From: Begonia masoniana
Lineage: Eukaryota; Streptophyta; Magnoliopsida; Cucurbitales; Begoniaceae
NCBI GenBank assembly: GCA_022432975.1
Contig: CM039504.1
Span: forward strand, 302,196-366,195
Length of the DNA stretch: 64,000 nucleotides
Direction: 5' to 3'
Shown here: piece after piece, positions 36,213 through 47,307 of the stretch
Layout of the letters: every line of letters starts with the position of its first letter
Position numbering within the stretch: the stretch's first letter is position 1
Notes under the pieces: generated by a model
Told to the model about the DNA's origin: nothing
Database searches by the model: none
Seen by the model: the letters and a program-made list of their open reading frames with translations, nothing else
Position numbers and translations under genes: made by a program

Positions 36213-37505
36213 AAATATTTTGATGGCGCAGAATACAGGTCTCTCGCGAAGGTAATGATACCAGCTAGTTTATGTAAAATGCAATGCTATTTACGGCCAG
36301 CAATGGGCGCACTGTGCGAGAAACCTGGACCTAATTGGTGCCGCAGTTCCCAAATTGAACCTGTGATTTCCATGTGTTGTACGAGCAAGGTGGGCATTTT
36401 TGATTGTGGAAGAATTGGAGGTGATTTGGCAATTTTGTAAGAAGCAGGAAAGCATGAGAAAGACAATTTGTGCTGTGTAATAGTAGGGGTAGTGTTTCAT
36501 GTTGAATTCAGTTTCATGTACTCTGTTATTTGTAACATAAAAGGAAATTAATGTGACCATCTCCGTTGGTTTTGGGTTAAAAATGACGTCTCTTCTGCTC
36601 TGTCATTGCGTAAGATGTGTGATATTGAAATGGAAGTGAGTAGCATTACCTTGGATTGGATTTGGATTGGATTGGATTGGATTGAAGAAAGAGCCACCAC
36701 CCATGATTATATGACTCAAAATCATGAAGAAGAGGAGACTTTTGGAGTATGGATTGTTCTACTCTTAATCCTTGCTTCTCTTTTAAGCTTTGAGTGGGTG
36801 TGTGTGTGTAGTTCTTGAGGTTAGACCGACATTTAATTGTCAATATCTACTTTTCTTTATTTTCTAAGATAGATCGAATTATATAGTTTGACTAAAACCC
36901 ACCTCTCTCATCTTCAATAATTGGAGGCAATGAGTTGGTGCTTATGCCATCTGAATGGATTAAGCAAGCAAAGGCACCCAACAAGTCCAAATCGATCATA
37001 AAATCTACTTAAATTTTGCCATTTATATTTTAATGGATAAGGAAAACCAATTTTAGAGAGAGAATCTTAGGGAAAAAAAAAGAATGGTATGGAGAGAGAA
37101 AGTCAAAAGAAAGAGACGCAATGCCGTGTGTATATTTTGGATATTTTGGAAAATCTACATGCAATATCTCTTTTAATCATCGTATTTATGAATTAATTTA
37201 TCGTCTTCAACTATCAATTTTTTCGATTAATTTTTCTTGAATTTGGGTCCTTTTCAAAGACGCTACTTTGTTTTCCGCCCACACTCCGTTGGCCGATTCC
37301 CCATGATTTTCTGCATCCCCACTCTTTGAATCTTCTCCAAATCTATCCCAAAATAACAGACTTCCCCTTTTTCATCTTCCATCCTAATTTCGTATTTCTG
37401 TTTTTTTTTTCCTTGTTTTCTTCCTCCAATGCTTGAATTCAGAATACCCGGCTCAAAATATCTCTGACATCTGACTCTGCTCTTCCCTTTCTTCTTCTCC
37501 CTTTG
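36213..37505. other. Intergenic: NUP1 3' UTR and NT-C2 gene promoter
   Basis: Begins with the likely NUP1 3' UTR. A short GGATT repeat lies at about 36652-36685. From about 37280 the sequence becomes CT-rich and is likely the leader of the downstream gene. No supported reading frame. Confidence 0.5.
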
Positions 37506-40110
37506 ATGGTCGTCAAGCTGATGAGATGGCCTTCCTGGCCTCCCTTATCCTCCAGCAAATTTGAGGTTTCTTTCGTTCTTCAACGCATGGAAAATTTGGA
37601 AACTTTAGCACTCGACGGAACAGATGGATTGCTTGTTGACATAACGTGGAAGGGTCAGAAGGGTATGCTTCTACCCTCTTTGCGACGTTTTGCGAAAAGG
37701 AACTCCACCCTCGAAGGATCTTTAAGCAGTGACGGTTCAATCGTGGAGTGGAATGAAGACTTTAGGAGTTTCTGCACTGTTTCTCCGCCCAAGGATGGTT
37801 CGCCTCATCCATGGGAGATTTTATTCAGAGTCTCAAAAAAGGTGACCTTTTCTCTTTCTCTACCTTTGTTCTCTGTATAAAGGGTATATTATATTGCATG
37901 TTCTTTTTGGAATTTGCGAGTAAAAATATTATGGTCCACCCGTTGAGATTGTTATTGACAAACGTTTTCGTAGACGATGAATGTAAATCAACATATTCAT
38001 TGTTTCAGAAGTTGATCAAAGTTTCTGATGTTTGTTTTGCCAAACTTTAAGAATTCCGGACAGAAAGGCAAAGTGGTTATCGGAGTTGGATCGTTGAATA
38101 TTGTTAATTATGCATCTGCAGCCGACGGAAGAGAAATCGAAATCAAAATTCCTCTCAAAATCAATGGTGAAACATCCTTGTTCTTCCCCTTTCTTTGTGT
38201 AAGTGCTTCAGATTATGTTATCGATTGATATGAAATGGAAAGAAGGATCTTATTTTGATCTAATTCAAGTCTGTTGATAAACTAGTTATGCCTAAGTATA
38301 GTGGAGCTGAAAAGTGCTAAAAAACATTCAAAGACAGCGCAGAGATTGATCCTGCCAGTCACACGCTCACCTCCTACCCCAGTAAGTCTCTCGAGGGAAA
38401 AAGACGAGTTATCTCTTAAAGACGGCCTTAAAAGAGTGAAAATATTCAGAGATTGTGTCTCTGGAGGAAGTCCGACCAAAAGCTACTCTAAAGAAGAGCT
38501 CATGCTTTCTCGTAAAACTGACTGTACTTGCCACAATTATCAATTTGATGATGATTCGGAAGAGGAAGAATCAGAGGGAAATATGGAATTTTTCAACTCG
38601 ATTCAGCCGTTTAATTACGAAACATTGGCATGTGCTAACTTATCGAGAGGATCATCATTCTCTAACACGTTGATTGATGATAAAGATGAGCAGTGGACTT
38701 ATTACGGGAATGTTGAGCATTCTGTCGGGTCGTTTTCAGATCAGCTTATGCCGCAAAATTCAAAGAGAAAAATCCTTTCTTGGAGAAAGTTGAGCTTTAG
38801 ATCTCCTAAAAGAAAAGGGGAGCCTCTTCTTAATAACAGCGAAGAGGGCGGGGACGATATTGATCACTACCGCAGGCAGCTAAGCTCTTTCGAGGAATCG
38901 AAGTTCGGGGTATGTTTCCTATATTTCTTCTGCTAAGCTTTTCAATTTAAACTGAAAATAGGGATAAAAAGAACATATCTGAATTCTGATTCCTCAAAGC
39001 AATTACCAATTAGTTTATGTCTGTCTGTGATGACAGCAAACAATATCTATGTTTGGGGATGACTTTTTTTTGGTCGGAAGCTGGGAAGAAAAGGAGGTAA
39101 CAAGCCGTGACAACCATTTTAAGCTCCAGACAAAAATCTTCTTTGCCTCAATTGATCAGAGAAATGAACGTGCAGCTGGGGAGAGTGCTTGTACAGCTCT
39201 AGTTGTCGTTATAGCGGATTGGCTGCAATCAAACTGGAATCGGATGCCGACCAAGTCTGAATTGGACTGCTTGATTAGAGAAGGATCATCTCAATGGAGA
39301 AATCTATGCAAAAACAAGGATTACATCGAGAAATTTCCGGATAAACACTTTGACATCGATACGATTATGCAAGCTAGGATTTGCCCTTTAGATATCAAAC
39401 ATGAAGAGTCATTCGTTGGGTTTTTCAATCTCGATAGACTCGAAGATGGGGGATGTGATTTTTTTCAGGGCGTTATGTCGTTCGATAGCATGTGGGATGA
39501 GATCGCTCAATCAGCAATGGACTGCCCTGGCAATGGTGACCCACCTTTAATCTACATTGTTAGTTGGAATGACCATTTCTTCATTTTGAAAGTTGAGAAG
39601 GAAGCTTATTACATAATAGACACTTTGGGAGAGCGGCTCTTTGAGGGATGTAACGAAGCCTACATTCTTAAATTCGACAAGGACACAACCATACAAAAAC
39701 TGTCTGACCAGATCGAAGCATCGAATGAAAAGCCTTGTGTCGATAAGGCGAAAGAGAACAGCTCGGACATTGATTGTGCAGATAAAGCGAAAGAGGACAG
39801 CTCAGAGAACGACCATATAGAAAAGTCAGAAAAGAGTGAAAGAGAAGAGGAGATTGTGAGCAAGGGGAAAGAATCATGCAAAGAATATATCAAGAGCTTC
39901 TTGGCTGCCATTCCGATCCAGGAAGCAGAGGCAGACATTAAAAAAGGCTTACCAACATCAACAACTATCCATCGCCGGCTCCAAATCGAGTTTCATCGCA
40001 CCCTTTTGACCAAGCCTAAGGAAGACGATTTGTTTCGACAAGCACGTGAAAATGGAAATTCATCTAGAGAATCCATGGGTGAGGTTGTAATAACTGAGAA
40101 TCAGTCATAG
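37506..40110 (+). CDS. NT-C2 (EEIG1/EHBP1-type) domain protein, plant-specific
   Basis: Related to the Arabidopsis proteins At3g11760/At5g04860, whose role is not established. Exons 37506-37841, 38052-38196, 38302-38909 and 39037-40110 join into 720 residues. Residues 1-165 form an NT-C2 domain (KFEVSFVLQRMENLETLALD, GSIVEWNEDFRSFCTV, then GSLNIVNYA), a fold thought to bind membranes or scaffold proteins. The middle is Ser-rich and basic (ILSWRKLSFRSPKRKGEPL). The C-terminal half holds the family's conserved block (GESACTALVVVIADWLQSNW, FFNLDRLEDGGCDFFQGVMS, YIVSWNDHFFILKVE). An acidic linker with repeated DKAKE-type units (39735-39810) separates it from the last helix. The ATG at 37506 is used; the codon before it is TTG. 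Confidence 0.88.
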
Positions 40111-40341
40111 ATGGACGAGTTACATTTGCAGTAAAGTGAAGCTAACTGATTTTAGTTCAGTATAAGTTGTGATCATCTGTTTTTCATCTTAATAAGAAAA
40201 ATTCTTCAAGTTAGATGGATCTGTTATATTGTTTAGAGATGATGGAAAAGCAAGCTTGATTGATTTTTTTATTCTATCTTTGAATTCAATTGAACAAACT
40301 GAACGAAGAAAGGATCGAACAAATGAGTGCTTTCTTATTTA

Positions 40342-41379
40342 TCAACAGCAAAAAGGACATAAAATTAGCCCATTTTCATTACAATCTGGGCATTCCTCTG
40401 AATCTCTTCCATTAATGGAGATAATTTTGCGACTTCCATTGCAGTTAAAACAGAGCACAAATCTTATCCCACCGCAGCCTTCACACGGGCCATTACAGAC
40501 ATCCATTGGAAGTCCTTGAAACAGAGGTTTGAGGTTTCCTTGCTCATGGAGATTCAGAACTTCTTCTGCGCCACCAATGAATCTGCCATTGATGAAAAGC
40601 TTTGGAGGAAGAAACTTTCCACCCAAAATCTGCCATAACTCTTCCTTAAACTCTCTGTGAATCGAAACGTCTCGCTCAAAAAATAGAACTTTGAAGCTCT
40701 CTAAAAGAAATCTAATGCTGTTACAGTCCTCGAATGTCTTCCTGATTCCTCGCAGCGAAGTTGTGTATAGAATTACAGTGCTTGCTCCTCCTGGTGGACA
40801 CTTCTCCGGGAAACTTGAAAGTGGGCTTTCGTCTTCGCTTTCTTCCTCCGATTCTATTCGGCGAGATTTTAACGGCGGTTCGTCTTCGTTCTTCTCAAGG
40901 TTCTGTTCCTGCTTCGCCCGTTTTCTTTCTTCTTCGTTCATTCTGTGATGGTCCATTACAGCTTGCTGAAATGCGGCCAACAGTTTGGGGTCAAAAAGGC
41001 TGCCGGCGTTTATTTCCGGCCGCCGAAACGACGAAATATCAATTTCCGATAATGGAGATTGCACGCCATTATCAATCTCTGTATAGGTCTTGATGTGAAA
41101 TCTTTCCTTCTGTGTCGGTAAATCATTGTTTTCTTTGTTGTCGTCCTCGTCACTTGCTTCCACTGACTCATCTTCGAGGCCATTCATAAGGTCTGAAACG
41201 TCTAGATGAGCTGATTGGAGCTCAGGTTTTTGGAATGGATCATAGAGATTTGTTGTAGTTGGCCAAGAATCGACGTACCCATCTGAAGCAAAGGCCTGAA
41301 GAATCCGATCTTGGTTCAGATAAGAAATGGGTTTCATTGATTTCATGGTCCTCAACAACTTCCCCTTCACCCCCTTCAT
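40342..41379 (-). CDS. Glutaredoxin-domain protein with C-terminal Cys-rich zinc-finger-like tail
   Basis: A single-exon gene of 345 residues in the plant glutaredoxin-like family (At5g39865/At3g28850 type). The N-terminal half is acidic and low complexity. The glutaredoxin-like fold spans about residues 200-290, from VILYTTSLRGIRKTFEDC through FLPPKLFINGRFIGGAEEV, which contains the TVP-like cis-proline position. The usual CxxC/CxxS active site is replaced by TSLRGI, so oxidoreductase activity is doubtful. The tail carries four CxxC pairs (CEGCGG, CFNCNGS, CPDCNENG, CPFCC), which probably bind zinc in a DnaJ-like finger. The start is taken at 41379 (MKGVKGKLLRTMKSMKPISY); the longer open frame begins with a non-ATG codon. 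Convergent with the NT-C2 gene, 231 bp apart. Confidence 0.9.
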   Translation of the reverse strand: MKGVKGKLLRTMKSMKPISYLNQDRILQAFASDGYVDSWPTTTNLYDPFQKPELQSAHLDVSDLMNGLEDESVEASDEDDNKENNDLPTQKERFHIKTYTEIDNGVQSPLSEIDISSFRRPEINAGSLFDPKLLAAFQQAVMDHHRMNEEERKRAKQEQNLEKNEDEPPLKSRRIESEEESEDESPLSSFPEKCPPGGASTVILYTTSLRGIRKTFEDCNSIRFLLESFKVLFFERDVSIHREFKEELWQILGGKFLPPKLFINGRFIGGAEEVLNLHEQGNLKPLFQGLPMDVCNGPCEGCGGIRFVLCFNCNGSRKIISINGRDSEECPDCNENGLILCPFCC

Positions 41380-41890
41380 TGTTCTGCAAATTTGTTCCCC
41401 CAAAGTGATTCTTTCTTTCTTTTTTTCTTTCTAGAGAGAGAGAGGATTAGAGCCCAACGGCTAGAAAGTAGATTATTTTGTTTTGCGAATTTAAAAAACA
41501 AAATTGAAGAACGTTGGGCGGGACTTGGTATCCAATGTGCTGGTGCCTAGTGGTGGCTACGTTATCAATAATCATAATTCACATAAAAATAAAGACATTA
41601 ATCTATCGTATTTCCAAGACAAATTGACAGGGTTGTATAAAAACATTAACCTTATTTATTTGGACATTGCTCTTTTGTTGTTTAAATCAAAAGTAGAGCA
41701 TTTGCAACCAAATCTTATGAATCATAAACAGCAAAACTATCAGAAAGCCCACGACCAAATAAAAGATCTCAATAACAATGCCATCTTCATTTCAAACACA
41801 TCATAAGTTTTCAAAGTAAAGCCTCTAAAATCAGTTCGAACTTTTCAATCAAAGGACAATCAACAATCTTTTCAGCTCATACGCTTTTCG
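41380..41890. other. Intergenic: glutaredoxin promoter and DnaJ 3' UTR
   Basis: The part adjacent to 41379 is the promoter and leader of the glutaredoxin-domain gene, with a TTTC/CT run at 41407-41443. The right part should be the DnaJ 3' UTR. Nothing else is recognised. Confidence 0.5.
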
Positions 41891-44820
41891 TCACTGTTGT
41901 GCGCATTGCACCCTCTGAGCACCACCTGGCATATCCTCATCCTCGTCGTACGCCTCCTGTGCTTGTGCTTGTTTCCTACGCATTTCATCCTCGATGTTCA
42001 CATCATGGAGAGTCGTTTCTTCACATTCATCGACCTCCATGTCTGAGAGTGGCGTTGAATTCCTCGGAGGCAACACAGCCTCCAATGTTTTGCACTGTTC
42101 CAGGTTTAAGGAATCCGGAAATTCTACTGTGAAATGATAATACAATTTACCTTTCATGAATGATCGCTGATACATTGGCATACCCTCGTCATTTATGGCC
42201 TTGAATTGATCTGCTCATAAAATATTTAAACATCACCATGTATGTTCGAATAGAGCACTTATTATTTTGCCTGTCACCCTAATGAGATTAGTTTATCAAG
42301 AAATCTGTACAATATCCAAATGGCGTCGATTATTCTAAAACAAGTATCAGCACAAAATAATTATAACCCTTTGTAAAAGAAATTGTAATACAACCCGGAT
42401 TAATACAATTTAACAAACGACTTCCATAACACATGCCATTCACATTACTCAAAGCCTTGTGCATCATTTCAAGCACAGAAAATAAGTTGGAAAATGAAAT
42501 TACATACCAGGCTTCACAACTTCTCCAGGTTGGGATTTGATGAGGAGTTGTCTGCCATCCAAATGTGTCAAAACAAATTGGAATCCACAAAGTGCTTCTG
42601 AGAGGGACAAGGTGTGCTCTACAAATAAGTCATCACCCTTGCGCTTAAATTTTGGGTGTTCTTTTTGTTGTAGGACGAACACAATGTCCCCAGTCACGGT
42701 GTCGGGCTACACAAACACAAAAGCTAAATCAATTAATAAAATCCATCCAAATTCTTTCATTAATAGCTAACAGAAAAAAGATTGAAAAGCTTAAAGCTAA
42801 TTACAGCTAATTATATCTACGCAATAAGAAAGATTATCAACTTACAGCTTCATCTGCTACACCAGGGAATGTAATTTTCTGACTATTTTGCATACCCTTC
42901 TCCACAAAAACTTCCAAAACTTTCTTTTCTTGAACCACCTTCTCACCCTTGCACTGATTACACCGATCCTTATCATTAATGGTCTCACCGGTGCCTTTAC
43001 ACTCATTGCAAGGCTGCTGCATTTGCTGGATCATAGAGGGGCCGAGATGTCTAATGGTGACTTTCATACCTGTCCCTTTGCAACCACCGCATTTCATCGA
43101 AGCACCTGATTTAGAGCCTTTCCTGTCATTTAATTTCAACTTTAATTTACATATTATTAACAACCCACATGACAGAAACAAAGATAAAACATAATAAACC
43201 AACCCCTTGCACTTGGAGCAAATGACATTGCGAGAAAGAGAGAGCTTCTTTGAAGTTCCATTGTATAGATCTTCCAATGATACTTTGAGAGGATGTATAA
43301 CATCTTCTCCCCTCCTCTGTCTTCGACCTCTGCTGCTTCCACCACCTGTAGACAAATACAAATTCACAATTATTTAGACATGTTTGCATTAACTGCATAA
43401 ACTATGGCTTTTGGATTTTACAGTCAATAACTCTTACCACCAAATGGATTACCACCACCAAAGAAAGACTGGAATATGTCAAATGGGTCGTGACCACCGC
43501 CGCCACCGCCCATTCCCTCCTTGAGGGCATCCTCACCATATTGATCATAGATTTCTCGTTTCTCCGGGTCACTTAGAACCTCATAAGCTTGGGCCAACTC
43601 CTTGAACTGAAAGTCAGAGTATTTAAAATTAAAAGGGTTATACATATGGTGTCTTATAGTTAAATGAAGGACGCAACCAACTAAAACAAGGACAAAGATA
43701 TTTTTTACGAAATGAAATTAGGCCCCTAAGAATACGGAGAAGGGAATCATTTATTATTTTATTAAATGAAATAAAAATAGTAAAAACAGGAGTCCAGACC
43801 TGTTGAAATACTAGGGACACTTTCTAAGAGTACTAGGGGAATTTGCTCCTAGCTAGTGGAACCAACCAAGAAAAAGCCCTGTTTGAGAGGACTTTGGTTT
43901 GGGGGCATTGCTCGGGCTGAGTTAAGTAAAGACTGGCGTGATTTGTGTTGAGAGCCCCTCACTGCACACTTTCTACATATATCTGTCTACATCCAATCAA
44001 AGCCCTATCTAAGTCAAGCATAGCAGCTCCGCTTTTTTTTTTTCTGAAGCGGCTTTCTCGATGGGAATTGGTAAGACTTGGTCTTATCTTATTCACGTAA
44101 AAAGAAGCTGGACTGAGATAATCTAGTGAACTGGAAAACATAAAATATGTTCTATGATTTATAAACACCACTCATACAATACTGCTGAAGGAACAATGTC
44201 CGTCAACTAAGAGCATTCATATGAAAGATTTGATTCCAAGCATCAGTACCTCAGCAAAAGAATTCTTAGCTATAGATGAAACACAATATTTTAGAAGTTT
44301 AAAAAGCAAGCCAAAAAACCATTTCGGAGAAGCTCAATAATGGTCACTGATACCAAGTTCAATACATCAGTATTATAGCAAAAGAATAATTAGTTATAGA
44401 TCATCACAAAACAAGTTTAAGGCAAAACAAAAAGCTATTTCACAGAACAGAAGCTCAATATTGGTCACTGACAATCAGAAATCTGGGAATCCAGGTCGAA
44501 ACCCTATCAAACTAAAAATCACGGGAAAAAATTACTGGATGGAGATCTGTGATTGAGGAACCACTAGACTACTGGCGAAACAGCACAAAAAGGAAGTAAT
44601 ACGAATCCAAATTGAAAGGAATAACCTAAAAGGAAAACATATTTCCGAAGCCTGAAATGAAACAAAATACCTTCTCAGGATCACCTCCCTTGTCGGGATG
44701 GTTCTTGATGGCGGCTTTCCTGTAAGCCTTTTTGAGATCGTCCTGAGAAGAATCCTTTGAAATACCAAGAATCTCGTAATACTTAGTGTTGTCGCTCTTC
44801 TTGGGTGCTCTCCCAAACAT
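41891..44820 (-). CDS. DnaJ/HSP40 type I co-chaperone, farnesylated (ANJ1/ATJ2-3 type)
   Basis: Cytosolic co-chaperone that stimulates HSP70 ATPase and delivers clients; the plant type is membrane-attached by farnesylation. Six exons (44671-44820, 43438-43606, 43204-43345, 42846-43122, 42508-42706 and 41891-42210) give 418 residues. The J domain (residues 12-75) has [20 protein letters not shown] and the essential HPD (NHPDKGG). A Gly/Phe-rich linker follows ([20 protein letters not shown]). Next are four zinc-binding CxxCxGxG-type repeats: [24 protein letters not shown] and CNQCKGEK. The client-binding C-terminal domains have [20 protein letters not shown]. The protein ends in CAQQ, a CaaX box for farnesyl transfer. 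Intron 1, about 1.06 kb, contains a degenerate tandem duplication. Confidence 0.96.
44232..44471 (+). repeat. Degenerate 121-bp tandem duplication in DnaJ intron 1
   Basis: Two diverged copies with a period of 121 bp. The clearest anchor is AGCTCAATAATGGTCACTGA at 44331-44350, matched with one change at 44452-44471. The CATCAGTA and AGCAAAAGAAT segments upstream also recur. No function apparent. Confidence 0.65.
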
Positions 44821-45296
44821 CTTTGCTCCCTGATCAGATTCTCAAAAGACCTAACGAAAGAACAGAAAAACTCATCAAAAAACCTAAAAACCAACAACAA
44901 AAAGAGGCCACAGAAGCAGGAAACTCGAGGAGTAAGAGAAAAAGCAAACCGATTGAAACAATGAGAAGCGTGAGAAACTGATGGGAGCAGAGTCCGAGAG
45001 CGAGAGCGAGAGCAAGAGGAAGAGGAGGCGGCGAGGGTAAAAGGAAATGGATATTTGGTAACGAGGAGTATTAACGAAGAGAATGGAGGGTCAGGATGGA
45101 TTCGCTTCAATGAGATCGTAGCCGTTGATAGTATTAACACGTGGCGATTGATTACCCCAAATTATTATAACAGAAGAGAAGAAAGAAACCTCCATTAGAG
45201 AAGCTTATCCACTTTCCTCTTCATCTTCCTCGTCTTCCAGTTTCTGCAACCATCGCTGTTTCTCTTCTTTCAGTCCTCGGATTCTCGTCTCCACCC
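44821..45296. promoter_or_regulatory. Divergent promoter DnaJ / GT14
   Basis: 476 bp between facing-away start codons. Purine-rich GA/AG tracts (44930-45040) flank the DnaJ side. TC-rich sequence lies just before the GT14 start. An ACACGTGGC sequence at about 45138-45146 contains the CACGTG G-box core, a common plant promoter element; its use here is inference. Confidence 0.5.
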
Positions 45297-46325
45297 ATGG
45301 TTCTATCTCCCTTTCTCCTTCTACTTTCCTTCTTCTTTTCTCTCACCATTCTCCTTTTCTTCGCTCCCCATTTCTTCACTCCCCAGCTCTCCCCCGCCGA
45401 CCTGGACGACCTTGCTCTCTTTCGCAAGGCCACTCTCCAATCCTCCCATGCCCTCTCCTCCTTTTCTCGGCTTGGCTCTTCCAAACCCACACCCAAGATC
45501 GCCTTTCTTTTCCTCACTAACTCCGACCTCACTTTTGCTCCTCTTTGGGAGCAATTCTTCCATGGTAATCATTTGTTGTATAACCTTTACGTCCACGCAG
45601 ATCCTTTCGTTAAAATAACGCCTCCCGGTGGTGTCTTCTCCGGCCGATTTATACCGTCTAAGAAGACGGAGCGATCCTCACCTTCGCTCATCTCCGCCGA
45701 GCGTAGACTTCTCGCAAACGCTCTGATCGACGATCCCCTGAACCTTTACTTCGCTCTCGTCTCTCAGCACTGTATTCCTCTTCATTCTTTCTCTTTCATC
45801 TACGAGTCTCTCTTCAAATCCCTAAAATCAAGCTCCGGCCGCGATTTCAAAAGCTTCATCGAAATCGTCTCTAACGTTCCCAATCTCCCTGAGCGATACA
45901 ATGCCCGTGGGGACGGCGTGATGCTTCCGGAAGTTCCTTTCAAGCAATTCAGAGTGGGTTCCCAATTCTTCATGCTGAACCGCCGGCACGCCGTTCTCGT
46001 AGTCAAAGAAAGTAAATTATGGAAGAAGTTCCGGCTTCCTTGCCTGAACCACGAAGCTTGTTATCCAGAGGAACACTATTTTCCGACGTTGCTGTCCATG
46101 AAAGACCCAAAGAGTTGTAGCCACTATACACTGACGAATGTCAACTGGACCGGCATGGTGGACGGGCATCCTCACACGTATTCACCAGAGGAAATATCGG
46201 TTGAGCTAATACGGAAATTGAGGGTGTCGAACTCCAGCTATTCGTACTTCTTCTCGAGGAAATTCTCGCCGGAGTGCTTGCAGCCGTTGATGAAAATGGC
46301 TGATGACATCATTCTCAGGGACTAA
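45297..46325 (+). CDS. GT14 family glycosyltransferase (core-2/I-branching enzyme-like, DUF266)
   Basis: Intronless gene of 342 residues. Plant GT14 proteins are Golgi type II membrane enzymes. Some add glucuronic acid to arabinogalactan proteins, and the DUF266 subgroup to which this belongs is mostly uncharacterised. A hydrophobic signal anchor covers residues 5-27 (LLLLSFFFSLTILLFFAP). The catalytic domain starts at KIAFLFLTNSDLTFAPLWEQ. Family landmarks follow: LYVHADPF, ALVSQHCIPLHSF, GSQFFMLNRRHAVLVV, and a late NHEACYPEEHYFPTLLSM segment containing the acidic residues expected of the active site. The C-terminus (CLQPLMKMADDIILRD) is complete. Confidence 0.93.
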   Translation: MVLSPFLLLLSFFFSLTILLFFAPHFFTPQLSPADLDDLALFRKATLQSSHALSSFSRLGSSKPTPKIAFLFLTNSDLTFAPLWEQFFHGNHLLYNLYVHADPFVKITPPGGVFSGRFIPSKKTERSSPSLISAERRLLANALIDDPLNLYFALVSQHCIPLHSFSFIYESLFKSLKSSSGRDFKSFIEIVSNVPNLPERYNARGDGVMLPEVPFKQFRVGSQFFMLNRRHAVLVVKESKLWKKFRLPCLNHEACYPEEHYFPTLLSMKDPKSCSHYTLTNVNWTGMVDGHPHTYSPEEISVELIRKLRVSNSSYSYFFSRKFSPECLQPLMKMADDIILRD

Positions 46326-47307
46326 GAGTAAGTTGTCTCATTTACATTTTGACAACAGAAAATTCATGGCTTTTGTTTGGAATGAAGAGTTGAAAATCAA
46401 TTTGCATGCGAAACAATGGAGATACTTGTGTTTAAACACAAGATATGAAAAAGTCAGAAAAACCACAATGAGTTGCAGTTGCAGAGAGTCTGATTGCTTG
46501 TATTTTTTGTTAACGTTCTTCTTCGGCTCAATTCGAACAAGACACACATTGACACAATCAGTAAATCTCTACGTTTATATTTTTCTCTATTTGTAGTTTT
46601 GAGTTATCTGGTTTTGAGTTCAACTAGTTCTAAGGAATTGCCATTTCTATAACTTATGAACTGCAGGTCCGCCCCATACATTTGATACATCTTTTCTTCT
46701 AGATTTTGTGTGATTGGAACATGATTTTTGGGTTATATTCAAAGTTTTTTTCCATGATCAGTATGTTCTACATTTTTGTGAATTCCTCTGATCCATGACT
46801 ATATCTTAATATTATTTTATTTGCGGTGCAGGAGAAAAGGAAGTAAGGATCATAGGTTGTTATGTTTATATGGGTAGTTAGACTCTGAAGATTGGGCACG
46901 ATGAAGACGAAGGAAGGTCTGGGTGATATCAAAGTTGGAAAAAAAGTGTATGTATTATTCCTTTGATTCTCTCTTTTAGCTTTGAAAGGTGGGCAAAGTG
47001 GGGAGTGGGAAGAAGCTGTAACAAAGGTTGTGGCTGTCGTTATTGTGCTTTATGTTAAGTATCATCTCTCATTTGCACTTTTGATTGCCATCTTTGCAAC
47101 TACAAATCTAAACCTTCCCTCGTAAATCTATAACCCATGTTACTAATCATGAAGGAAGAGATTTACTAGTGTTTAATATAAATACATAGTAAAAACAGAG
47201 GGGGAAAATCTCCCTGAAAAGAAGTGACACAACTTCCAAACATTTATCAAACAAGCGTCTGCACAAAATAATATGGAAGTGGTAAAGTTTAAGAGCAACG
47301 ATTTCTC
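46326..47307. other. Convergent intergenic region GT14 / VPS60
   Basis: Contains the 3' UTRs of both convergent genes. AT-rich with no supported reading frame. A short open stretch at 46303-46596 has no protein character and was not called. Confidence 0.5.

Noticed and set aside
45221..45596. Lys/Arg/Glu-rich open frames on the minus strand over the GT14 gene start.
   Set aside because: Antisense to a well-supported glycosyltransferase exon; composition reflects the Ser/Leu/Phe-rich sense strand.
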